NCBI GenBank assembly: GCA_001275005.1
Contig: JWZX01003164.1
Location: 1-33,660, forward strand
Reading direction: 5' to 3'
DNA from: Chrysochromulina tobinii
Taxonomy: Eukaryota > Haptophyta > Prymnesiales > Chrysochromulinaceae
Length of the DNA: 33,660 bases
Part shown: piece after piece, positions 24,014 to 31,695 of the stretch
Layout: the number at the start of each line of letters is the position of its first letter
How positions within the stretch are numbered: the first letter of the stretch is position 1
Program-made: the position numbers and the translations under genes
Notes under the pieces: model-generated
What the model was told of the DNA's origin: nothing
Database searches by the model: none
The model's input: only the letters and a program-made list of their open reading frames with translations

Positions 24014-27000
24014 TCACTTGGTCTTAACGGGTGTGGCGGACGCCGGTACCCCAGCGCTCTTCTTGGCCTTGACCGGTGTGGCGGCCGCGGGAGTGCCAGC
24101 GGCTGCACGCCCCCCCCGCGACACGGTCTGCTCGAGCTCACCCACGCGTGCGACCACGCGCGTGAGCTTCAGGTGCAGGCTGCGGTACGTCTCCCACGCG
24201 CGCTTGACAATGGCCTCGTCCATCTCCGCAAAGGGCGCCGGGCCCTTTTTGACGTCGGCGGCGGGCTTGGCGTCCGAGAGCTCTGTGGGGAGTATTTCTC
24301 GCAGCCGGTGCACCGCTGCGTCGACGTCGTCTACCTCCGCGAGGAGCGTGGTGCGCTCCTGCATACAGCCCGCGAGCAGTGCGCCCCTCGGCATGGCAGA
24401 GAGCCCCGAGAGCAGCGCCGAGTCGGGCGCCGAGAGGAGCGCCTTCGTCGCCTCGAGGCAGCTCGTCACGTGCACTTCGGCCTCTTGCCATTCACACTGG
24501 AGCAAGTCGCGCCGCAGCACCTTGCTCGCGTCGTATCGGGCGAGAGCGGGCGGGGGGAGCGAGGGACTCAAGAAGCCCACGGCAGCGCCCCTATTAGGGC
24601 CCATAGAGCGACCCTGCTGCCCCGCGCCCGACACGGCGCTCGAGGACGCGGCGGTGGGAAGCGTGACGCCGAGGAGTCCATGGACCTCCATCACCGTCAC
24701 GAAGAGAGCCGCCGTGATGCCAGGGTCGGCGGGCGTGGACATGCCGGCGGGAGCCGACGACGATGCGTAGGCTGCCGCGAGGGCATCTGCGCTCGCCGCG
24801 GCGCCTGCGCCGCTGCCCTCACGAGCGCCGTCTCGAGCGCGCGTCTCCGCGCTCAGGTCGATGCATTCTCGGAAGGCATGGAAGATGCTTTCCTCGGAGG
24901 CAGTCGGGTGGAGGAGGAGGACAAGTTGAGTGAACTCGTCGAGCGAGATGTGGCCATCGTTGTTCACATCGGTGGCGCCGAAGAGGGTGCTCGCGGCCTC
25001 GCGCAGAGACTCCCGCGCCGCCTCCCAATGATCAATCGTGAGCGCCACGAGCGCATCCACGTCCACGACCAACTTGCCCCTGCGATTGACCGCGAGCGCC
25101 TCGGCCGCCGACACGATGCCCTCGAGCGTCTCGGGATGCACGCTGGTAGTTGGCGCGAAGAGAGTCTTGAGGACCTTGACGGCGGTGGTGCGCAAGCAGA
25201 GCATCTGCATGCCGCCCTCGCCCGAGCCGTCGCCGATGGGCAGCTTCAGCTCCGCCTGCGCCGACGCCGGCATGTGACTGAAGGCCGCGTTGTACTCGGC
25301 GATCGCGGCGTGCATCTCGGCGTACAGGCAGCAGACCACCTCGGCGGTCGCCTCTCGCACGCGGTCGCTCTGAGGGGTGCTGAGCAGCCCGCAGACCTGT
25401 GGGGGAAGGGGTGCAGGCGCCGTGGTGAGCGCGTGCATGCTGGGAGGGGCGCTGAGCCGGCCCACAGGCGCCGTGGTGAGCGCTTGCATGCTGGGAGGGG
25501 CGCAGACCTTGGCAAACGTAGCGCACCGCTGCGCGACCGACGCGTCGTGACGAGCGGACCCGACGCGCGCGTCTCCGCTCGACTGCGGCGGTGTCGACCA
25601 TTCAATCGACGACTGGATGAGAGCGATCAGATTGCGCTCCGCAATCGACCGAAGGCCGTAGGTCTGGAGGCAAAAATCATACGTGAACGAGCTGAGCGGC
25701 TCGGCGGGTGCGCTGCCCTGCTTCTCGAGGTAGATCTGCAGGATGGTGCGCGCGGTGACCCGGGGCGGCCAACGGCCCGCGCGCTGCCCAGAGCGACTCA
25801 GAGCTAACATTCGCTCCATCGGCGAGTCGGCGTGACCCACGGCGCCGGCACGGACGGCGAGCCGCTGCCGACGCTCCTCGATCGCCCGCTCGAGCTCGCC
25901 CGTGCCGTCCGTTTGGGTCGTCGCTTCGCTCAGTTCGGGCCGAACAATGGTCATGTACCCGGAGGGGCCGGCGACGCCATAATTCTCGACCTCCCCCCAT
26001 AAATGGATCAAGCGATGGCAGTTGGTCGCGTTGACCTCGGTGAGCTCCGCGCCCTCCATCGCCTCCTTGAGGAAGACCTCGATGTCGCGCACGCGCTCGC
26101 TCACGCCCGAGGTCGCGTCATCGATCATCTCCTTCCTTCGTTCTCCTTCCTTCTTCTTCTTCGTCGAAGGCGGCGCGGGCGCCGGCGCGCTCCCTTCGGC
26201 GCTCGCTACGGCGCTGCCTTCGGCGCTCGCTACGGCGCTACTAAAGAGTGTCTTTGCCAAAGCGGAGCGGGCTAACGCTCCGCCCCGGCCGCTGCTCAAG
26301 CCGCCGCCGCCACCGCCGCCACCTTCTCCCCCTCTTCCTCCTCCTCCTCCTCCTCCGCTGCCACCACCACCGCTTCCAGCGCCTTCGCCGCGGCCGTTGC
26401 GACCGCCGCTCATCATCTCCAACGTCTGCTGCAGCTGCTGGCGGTAGCGGCGGGCGTCGTCAGCGGAGGCCTGCGCCTTCTTCTCGACATCCCGTAGCAG
26501 CCGGTCGCGCTCATCAAGTCGGCTGTTCAGCAGTGCTACCTGCTTCTCCGCGGCCTCGCGCTGCTGCTGGTGGAATCTCGCCTCGCTATCTGCAAGGTCG
26601 GCTCCATTTTTGGTCGCGGCGTGCGCCTCGCGCTCGCGCGCGAGACGCGCCTCCTGATGCTGTACCGAACGCTTGAAGAGCTGGACGAAGCCCTGAAAGA
26701 GCTGTCCGCACAGTTCCGAGAGCGCCGGCGAGTGCACCGTAAGCTGCACGGCGAGCTCCTGCATGCACAACGTGTATAGCTGGCTCTCCTCAATGAAGCC
26801 CGCGTCGCTGATGCTGCCGCGGGCGCCGTGCTGACGGGAGGCGCGAGCGGTGAGCAAGGCCACCATCTGCCTCAGCTGCTGCACGTCGTGCGAGTGGCCC
26901 GCAAAGAGCCGCTGCCGGCCCTCCGGGCCCTGCTTGCGAGAGAGCGTATCTGAGAGGGCGTGCAGCTTATCGCTCACCGTGAGAGGAAGGATGGGCGTGC

Positions 27001-27130
27001 TTGCCGTCCGTTTGATGCCAGTGAGCAGGCCCAGCGAGAAGGTGGCAGGTTGCATGGACGCGGAGCCAGGGCTCGCAGGCGTCGCGGCGCCGCCCGAAAC
27101 CTCATGATGGCGCTGCTGCGAGGCGGCCAT
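24014..27130 (-). CDS. Large coiled-coil protein with one EF-hand; function unknown
   Basis: Unspliced, the frame gives 1038 residues; removing the likely intron at 25397-25507 gives 1001. Residues about 90-160 are helical (ESQLYTLCMQELAVQLTVHS, then LCGQLFQGFVQLFKRSV). About 160-245 form a coiled coil (HQQQREAAEKQVALLNSRLD). A Gly-rich run from GGN repeats at about 26290-26400 follows. Conserved-looking blocks later are TARTILQIYLEKQG with FTYDFCLQTYGLRSIAERNL. A canonical EF-hand loop DVNNDGHISLDEF sits near residue 720, and a second, poorer helix-loop-helix (SAETRARDG) may follow. The C-terminus is basic and Ala/Thr/Pro-rich with KKSAGVPASATPVKTK-type repeats. The layout resembles cytoskeletal or ciliary coiled-coil proteins, but I cannot name a family. 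ATG 27130 was chosen; upstream the frame continues only through GTG. The start lies back to back with the GT29 gene, so a promoter is probably shared. Confidence 0.7.
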   Translation of the reverse strand: MAASQQRHHEVSGGAATPASPGSASMQPATFSLGLLTGIKRTASTPILPLTVSDKLHALSDTLSRKQGPEGRQRLFAGHSHDVQQLRQMVALLTARASRQHGARGSISDAGFIEESQLYTLCMQELAVQLTVHSPALSELCGQLFQGFVQLFKRSVQHQEARLAREREAHAATKNGADLADSEARFHQQQREAAEKQVALLNSRLDERDRLLRDVEKKAQASADDARRYRQQLQQTLEMMSGGRNGRGEGAGSGGGGSGGGGGGGRGGEGGGGGGGGLSSGRGGALARSALAKTLFSSAVASAEGSAVASAEGSAPAPAPPSTKKKKEGERRKEMIDDATSGVSERVRDIEVFLKEAMEGAELTEVNATNCHRLIHLWGEVENYGVAGPSGYMTIVRPELSEATTQTDGTGELERAIEERRQRLAVRAGAVGHADSPMERMLALSRSGQRAGRWPPRVTARTILQIYLEKQGSAPAEPLSSFTYDFCLQTYGLRSIAERNLIALIQSSIEWSTPPQSSGDARVGSARHDASVAQRCATFAKVCAPPSMQALTTAPVGRLSAPPSMHALTTAPAPLPPQVCGLLSTPQSDRVREATAEVVCCLYAEMHAAIAEYNAAFSHMPASAQAELKLPIGDGSGEGGMQMLCLRTTAVKVLKTLFAPTTSVHPETLEGIVSAAEALAVNRRGKLVVDVDALVALTIDHWEAARESLREAASTLFGATDVNNDGHISLDEFTQLVLLLHPTASEESIFHAFRECIDLSAETRARDGAREGSGAGAAASADALAAAYASSSAPAGMSTPADPGITAALFVTVMEVHGLLGVTLPTAASSSAVSGAGQQGRSMGPNRGAAVGFLSPSLPPPALARYDASKVLRRDLLQCEWQEAEVHVTSCLEATKALLSAPDSALLSGLSAMPRGALLAGCMQERTTLLAEVDDVDAAVHRLREILPTELSDAKPAADVKKGPAPFAEMDEAIVKRAWETYRSLHLKLTRVVARVGELEQTVSRGGRAAAGTPAAATPVKAKKSAGVPASATPVKTK
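25397..25507 (-). other. Probable in-frame intron (111 bp) related to MCM5 intron 2
   Basis: On the minus strand GCCAAG is followed by GTCTGCGCCCCTCCC, and the segment ends CCTTCCCCCACAG before GTCTGCGGGCTG. The flanks share GTCTGCG. Inside are two tandem copies of a unit containing GCATGCA(A/C)GCGCTCACCACG, almost identical to the element in MCM5 intron 2, where it is spliced. Its length is 37 codons without a stop, so it reads as protein (APPSMQALTTAP twice) if not removed. Splicing joins ATFAK to VCGLLSTPQSD. Confidence 0.75.
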
Positions 27131-27362
27131 GTCCCGTGAAACCGATGTAAACCCGCGTGTCGCTTTGTTTTTCACCGCGAAAGGTTACATGTACATGTAC
27201 TGTGGACACCCAGGACACCGCCCGGCGTGGAAAAAATTGCTCTCAGTCAAATTTGTTCCGTTTTTGGGTCTAAACTTGGGCGACACAGTTCTCTGTTTCG
27301 CGGAGCTTGCGGCGAGGCAAAGCTCGCGGCCTTTGCCGCCTCTCGAGCGCCCCTCCCGAAGC

Positions 27363-28508
27363 ATGCTACGGAGAGTAGCGGCCCACGCCGAGGAGGGGCG
27401 TGGGGCGAGTCGAGGGGCGAGCCCCTCGGACGCCGCCTTTTTCGACTCCGCCGACGACATGGATTTGCTCAGCCTCCTCGCAAACTCGCCGACGGCCAAA
27501 GCGCTCGGCATGGGCTTCGATCCAAAGAGCGTGAGCTCCGGATCGATGATGCGGCAGTTTGTCGACCAGCTGGCGCGCCTCGACGGCACCGACTCACCCT
27601 CGCCCGTGCCGTCCGGTGCCCCCCCGCGGTCGCCGTCGCCCAAGTTACCCTCTAAGTTGACCAAGCTGCCACACGGTGCAGTGCGGCCGACGCCCGGGCG
27701 CAGCATGTTCCGCAGCGCGTCGCCGTCGCCGACGGCTGGGCGCAGCATGCTCGGCAGCACGTCGCCGTCGCCCACGCACGGGCACAAGGCGACGGCGTCT
27801 AAGACGCCCCCAACCGCGTTGACATACGAGAACCTTAGCAACAGGCGTGCCCAGTTCCTTGACGCCTGCGCGCAGCTCGAGGCTTTCAGGGACCGGTTTG
27901 CGCAGGGCGCGTGCATCATAGGGAATGGCCGGAGCGTCCTCGGCGTGGGCGCGGGGCCGCTCATCGATCGGTTCGCGACGGTGGTGCGCTTCAACGATTA
28001 TGTGACCGTCGCGGAGCCCGTCGGCCCCAACGCGCCCCGACCTGACTACCGGTCCGACGTGGGGGAGAAGGTGGACCTTTGGGTCGTCTCCGATTGGACC
28101 TGCGTCAAGCTGATCAACAAGTATCCGGAGCGCACGATGCCGGTGCTGATCGCGACCCCGTACTACTTTATGGGAAAGCCGTACTACAAGAAGAGGCGCG
28201 CCGAGCTCGAGCAAGACCTGACCGAGGAGCAGCTCGCTCGGTGCACCTTCATCCCAATCGAGGTGGTCAAAAACCTCGTCGAGGCCAACCACTTTGGCGA
28301 CCGTTGGCCGTCGTCCGGCCTGATCACAATCGCTTTCTTTGTGAGCCAGGGCATACGGCCAGTGCTGCACGGGTTCGACTTTTTTAAGGCGATCGACGGC
28401 AAGATCCACTACATGGAGGATACGCACACGGCCAACCACCATGCGGATGAGGAGGAGCGGATCTGCCGTGAGCTTGTCAGGGCTGGGAGCGTGAGCTTTC
28501 TCGTCTGA
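27363..28508 (+). CDS. GT29 sialyltransferase-like glycosyltransferase
   Basis: The C-terminal 210 residues carry the sialylmotifs of GT29 enzymes, which transfer sialic acid or a related sugar from CMP-donors in the Golgi. CIIGNGRSVLG followed by IDRFATVVRFND is motif L. PSSGLITIAFFVSQGIRPVLHGFDFF is split around the S motif (PSSG...HGFDF). HYMEDTHTANHHADEE corresponds to the III/VS region with its His and Glu. A Ser/Pro-rich stem precedes it, including the repeat GRSMFRSASPSPTAGRSMLG, as is common in Golgi stems. The start is uncertain. ATG 27363 gives 381 residues and leaves 232 bp to the divergent EF-hand gene. The same frame is open back to ATG 27129 (459 residues), which would overlap that gene's start but would include a mildly hydrophobic stretch (FVPFLGLNLGDTVLCFAELA) that might be the membrane anchor. 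Substrate is unknown. Confidence 0.82.
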   Translation: MLRRVAAHAEEGRGASRGASPSDAAFFDSADDMDLLSLLANSPTAKALGMGFDPKSVSSGSMMRQFVDQLARLDGTDSPSPVPSGAPPRSPSPKLPSKLTKLPHGAVRPTPGRSMFRSASPSPTAGRSMLGSTSPSPTHGHKATASKTPPTALTYENLSNRRAQFLDACAQLEAFRDRFAQGACIIGNGRSVLGVGAGPLIDRFATVVRFNDYVTVAEPVGPNAPRPDYRSDVGEKVDLWVVSDWTCVKLINKYPERTMPVLIATPYYFMGKPYYKKRRAELEQDLTEEQLARCTFIPIEVVKNLVEANHFGDRWPSSGLITIAFFVSQGIRPVLHGFDFFKAIDGKIHYMEDTHTANHHADEEERICRELVRAGSVSFLV

Positions 28509-28645
28509 GAGGCGCCGTCCCGAGCGCCGGGGTCCCGAGCGCCGACCGCGGCTTGAAGAGCGGTAACCACCGCGCGAGCCCGCGCGACATCTCCTTGCCC
28601 AGTGGCAGCGGTGAGCGCGCCCTATTGTCCCACCCGCCGAACCTT

Positions 28646-28725
28646 CTCCTCATGGAGCCGCGGATCTCCTCATTTGAGATATGGATCTCCTCATTTGAGA
28701 TAGGGATCTCCTCATGGAGCCGCGG
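28646..28725. repeat. Nested direct repeat: two 21-bp units between 18-bp repeats
   Basis: CTCCTCATGGAGCCGCGG occurs at 28646-28663 and 28708-28725. Between them are two units of ATCTCCTCATTTGAGATATG with small changes, at 28664-28684 and 28685-28705. The unit contains the palindromic pair ATCTC and GAGAT. Confidence 0.85.
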
Positions 28726-28735
28726 AGACCTGAGC

Positions 28736-28841
28736 GACACTTACGTGTCAATTGTGCCGTGAGACGGGGCCCTGCACGCCCTGACACTTACGTGTCCTTT
28801 GCAGATCTATTGTGCCGTGAGACGGGGCCCTGCACGCCCTG
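28736..28841. repeat. Tandem duplication with an intron-like GTGAG...TTTGCAG segment
   Basis: GACACTTACGTGTC occurs at 28736-28749 and 28783-28796. A 33-bp identical segment starting ATTGTGCCGTGAGACGGG occurs at 28751-28783 and 28809-28841. The second unit has an extra CTTTGCAGATCT between the two parts. The stretch 28759-28804 begins GTGAGACGG and ends TTTGCAG, resembling the duplicated-exon introns of MCM5, but no coding exon is evident. Confidence 0.8.
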
Positions 28842-29604
28842 CTCGTCGGCACGCATGTTATGAGCATGTTATGAGCGCGGCCTTCGAGGCGCGCGCGCGT
28901 GGGCGGGCGAGACGGATAGAGACCATACAGTGCGAGCGGGCGGGCGGGTGCGAGGCCCGGCGAGAGAGTGTGCTGCCCGGGTGTCTAGACGGTGGCTCGG
29001 AGGGGTGAGCGGCGCCACCAGCCAACAACCAGTGACTGGGGTTCGAGAAAAAATCAGCGCGGGGGGTGGAGCGTACACTCCCGGTGGCGAAAAGCTTGAT
29101 CTTGAAGATCGGACGTCGGGAAGATCAAGATGATCTTGCTAATAATTTGCAATTTTTTCCTTCGCTATCGATTGACGTTAAGTCTTAGGATTCTGGATTG
29201 TAGATTGACGATTCGTTCGCCCCTCGCCCATGTTTTACTTCGCTTACTTACTTAACTTACTCGTTCGCCCCTCGCCCCTTCGCCGCTTCGGGCATTTTTG
29301 ATATTTTCGGGGGCGGCCACTCCTGTCCGTTCGTTTCGAGTGATGGGGATGCGGCGCGTGAGTGTCAGAGTCAATCAGTTACACTGGGGGAGGTTCGAGG
29401 AGTGATTCACTTGGGCAGGCACTGTGGAATCTCATTTCCCCACAGCATGCAAGCCAGCCCGTCCAAGTGCTCACTTATAGATTCCCCAGGATCCGTTGAG
29501 GCTTTCGCAATGTCGAACACGCTCTCAATCGATTGACGCTCGGCTCGCTCGGACGCGACCAACCTTCGGTCTTCCTTCACTGAGTGTTGGATATTCGCAA
29601 CGAG

Positions 29605-31695
29605 ATGGCCTCTACGTTCCTCGCCCACGGCACTATCGCCCAGCTCTCCAAGTCCAACGCCCACGCCAAGACGACCGTCGACCAATGGGCCGTCTGCATT
29701 CTTGACAAGGACGGGGCGCAGCCCACCCTCGAGGGCACCTTCGCCGTCTTCAACGAGAAGCTGGAAGCCGAAGCCTTCCTCGCCGCGCACGACGCGTGGG
29801 CCGACAACCCCACCGTCCCGCCGTCCGCTGCCCCATCCGCCCACACTTTCAATGGCTTCGTCGTCACTTTGGCTCGCAAGAAAGCGGATCTTCACCATCT
29901 TTCCGCCAACTGGACAGACTGGTGCACCCCGGGCGCGGCGCCAGCGCCCGCGCTCGACCCCTTCCTCGGCCGCCTCGTCAAGATCCTCGTCAAAGACCCG
30001 GCCGGCGCCTTCGTTCACGTCGTCGCCACAGTCGCATCCAAGGACATCGCCTCCGACGTCTACACGCTGTCGTACAACCTGAACGGAGTGAACTCCGACT
30101 GCGAGTACACCGCAGCGCAACTCAAGGATTGGTGCAAGCGTTTTCCCGACGCGCTGCAGAGCGGCAAGGCCCCTGCCGCATCGCCGCCCGCACCAGGCGC
30201 ATCCGGAGCCGGCTACTCGATCGTGTTGAACCCCACCTTCGACCCCCTTCTTGGCCTCATCAAGAAGCTCACCGTCTCGACTAAGTTCGGTGACCCTCAC
30301 ACGATCGACGCCAGAGAGGCTCTGACGACGCTCATCGGCCGGCACGGGGACAGCTCCCCCTTCGCGAAGCTCACCCTCACCGTCCAGGGCGCCGCCGTCG
30401 ACGACGCTCCCGGCGGCCCCATCCACTCCATCGTCCACGGCCTCCACGCTCTGAACGCCGAGCTATCCTCGTTCGTGCCCCTCCACCCCAACCGTTTTCT
30501 CTGGCCCTCTGACTCGGCCAAGAAACTCGGAGAGGCGTTCGCATCGGTCTTCAACCGCGGCAACCCCTCTTCGCCTCAGCACCCCCTCGCGGAGGTGCTT
30601 AAGACCAAGGCGATCGACTCTAGCGAATGGGACAAGCTCCTCGCCGATCACTGGATGATCACCGTCGATCCCGCCCGTCACGTCTTCGCCCAGTCCAAAC
30701 GGCAAGACACCTACATCATGACCGGCATGCTCGAGCACTTCCTCCGGCGCACCACCTCCGCCGCCGCTCTCGCCGCCCTTGATGCCAATCAGGACAGCGG
30801 CTCGCTCCTCCTCCTCGTCAGCGAGTTGGCAGCACCCAAGTCCCAACCATTTCCGGCCCCTCAGACCCCTGTCAACATTCAGAACCCGTTTCAGATTCAA
30901 CCCGCTCAGAACCAAGCTCAGCTCTCGGCCTTCCAGCTCCAGTTGCTCCAAGGGCATCAGGCTGGAGTCCAAGTTGTCCTCAACGACAAGAAAACAGCTG
31001 ACACGTCGAGGGACGTGCTCCAGCTGCGCTCGGATGCACAGGCGTTGGCTCACGACCCCCTCGCCTCGGCCGAGCTCGAGACCCTCATCAAGATCAGGGC
31101 TGGCGGCGACGGCAAGCTGCTCGAGGACGCCGTCAAGGCGGTCACGAGCCCGAAGCTCAAGCGCCTTCTCGCCTCCGAGGGCGACGAACTCACGAAACAC
31201 TTGCAAGGTGCGCTCCCCCAACTCGCCATGCACATCGATTCAATCCGCTGCAAGCTCGAAGAGCGAATGCAGGCCGCGATCACGGGCGGGGCGACGGCCT
31301 CGCTCACATCGCGGCAAAAGCTGGCCATCAGGGCCGCTCGCTGCGGGCACCTTCGGCGCCTGCACCTTTTCCATCTCATCGACGAAGACGACTGCGGCAC
31401 CAAGGAGGCGCCGCTTGCACAACTCGGCAAGTGGAACAAGGACAAGCAGAAGGCAAGCCTGGCTCTGGCCTTTCGCCAGCTGGAAATGATCCTCCAGTTT
31501 AGCAACCCCTCCATGGTCGGCGAAGTTATGTCCTTCTTCAGCCGCCTGCAAACCCGCCTCGCGGCCCTCGTGGACTCCGGAGGCCGCTGCCGTCTTCGCC
31601 TGGGCTATCTTGACCTCGAGGGGGCTGATCGCCTCGAGTTGGCCCTGGTGTGCGCCCTGAGCTTGGTGTTTGAAACACTTGTCGCCTGCGGTTGA
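29605..31695 (+). CDS. Unrecognised 696-residue protein, possibly gag-like
   Basis: The frame starts at ATG 29605 (MASTFLAHGTIAQLSKSN); upstream it continues only through GTG at 29584. Codon use is strongly C-ending, even compared with neighbours. There is no signal peptide and I recognise no domain. Visible parts are two similar segments beginning LDPFLGRLVKILV and FDPLLGLIKKLTV. A Pro/Gln-rich linker NPFQIQPAQNQAQLSAFQLQ follows at about residue 430, then a long helical C-terminal half (SAELETLIKIRAGGDGKLLE, then LTKHLQGALPQLAMHIDSIR). It ends within a second long frame shifted by -1, overlapping by 22 nt. Size, helical capsid-like second half and the overlapping downstream frame suggest a gag protein of a retroelement. 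This is inference, as no polymerase is inside the window. A host gene with an unseen intron at 31650-31745 is the alternative. Confidence 0.6.
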   Translation: MASTFLAHGTIAQLSKSNAHAKTTVDQWAVCILDKDGAQPTLEGTFAVFNEKLEAEAFLAAHDAWADNPTVPPSAAPSAHTFNGFVVTLARKKADLHHLSANWTDWCTPGAAPAPALDPFLGRLVKILVKDPAGAFVHVVATVASKDIASDVYTLSYNLNGVNSDCEYTAAQLKDWCKRFPDALQSGKAPAASPPAPGASGAGYSIVLNPTFDPLLGLIKKLTVSTKFGDPHTIDAREALTTLIGRHGDSSPFAKLTLTVQGAAVDDAPGGPIHSIVHGLHALNAELSSFVPLHPNRFLWPSDSAKKLGEAFASVFNRGNPSSPQHPLAEVLKTKAIDSSEWDKLLADHWMITVDPARHVFAQSKRQDTYIMTGMLEHFLRRTTSAAALAALDANQDSGSLLLLVSELAAPKSQPFPAPQTPVNIQNPFQIQPAQNQAQLSAFQLQLLQGHQAGVQVVLNDKKTADTSRDVLQLRSDAQALAHDPLASAELETLIKIRAGGDGKLLEDAVKAVTSPKLKRLLASEGDELTKHLQGALPQLAMHIDSIRCKLEERMQAAITGGATASLTSRQKLAIRAARCGHLRRLHLFHLIDEDDCGTKEAPLAQLGKWNKDKQKASLALAFRQLEMILQFSNPSMVGEVMSFFSRLQTRLAALVDSGGRCRLRLGYLDLEGADRLELALVCALSLVFETLVACG

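Larger units (their letters stand above)
28509..29604. other. Repeat-rich region without a recognisable gene
   Basis: This is the longest gene-free stretch, about 1.1 kb. It starts as the 3' flank of the GT29 gene, has two blocks of tandem repeats (28646-28725 and 28736-28841), and then becomes AT-richer from about 29130 to 29330, with CGTTCGCCCCTCGCCC twice (29213 and 29265 region). A short inverted repeat CTTGATCTT / AAGATCAAG lies near 29095-29130. The last 200 bp lead into the first large frame at 29605. If that frame belongs to a mobile element, its 5' terminal sequence should be here. Confidence 0.5.

Noticed and set aside
23996-25807. 603-codon plus-strand open frame opposite the EF-hand gene
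   Set aside because: It is an antisense shadow in GC-rich DNA: Arg/Gly/His-rich with no domain, whereas the minus strand has an EF-hand and coiled coils.
27645-28442. 265-codon minus-strand frame
   Set aside because: Antisense of the GT29 sialylmotifs, with Arg/His-rich composition.
29030-29070. tRNA B-box-like GGTTCGAG
   Set aside because: No matching A-box, cloverleaf or acceptor stem in the flanks.
29407-30447. 346-codon minus-strand frame
   Set aside because: Gly/Val/Glu-rich mirror of the 29605 gene; no recognisable domain, and the opposite strand has the better codon pattern and length.
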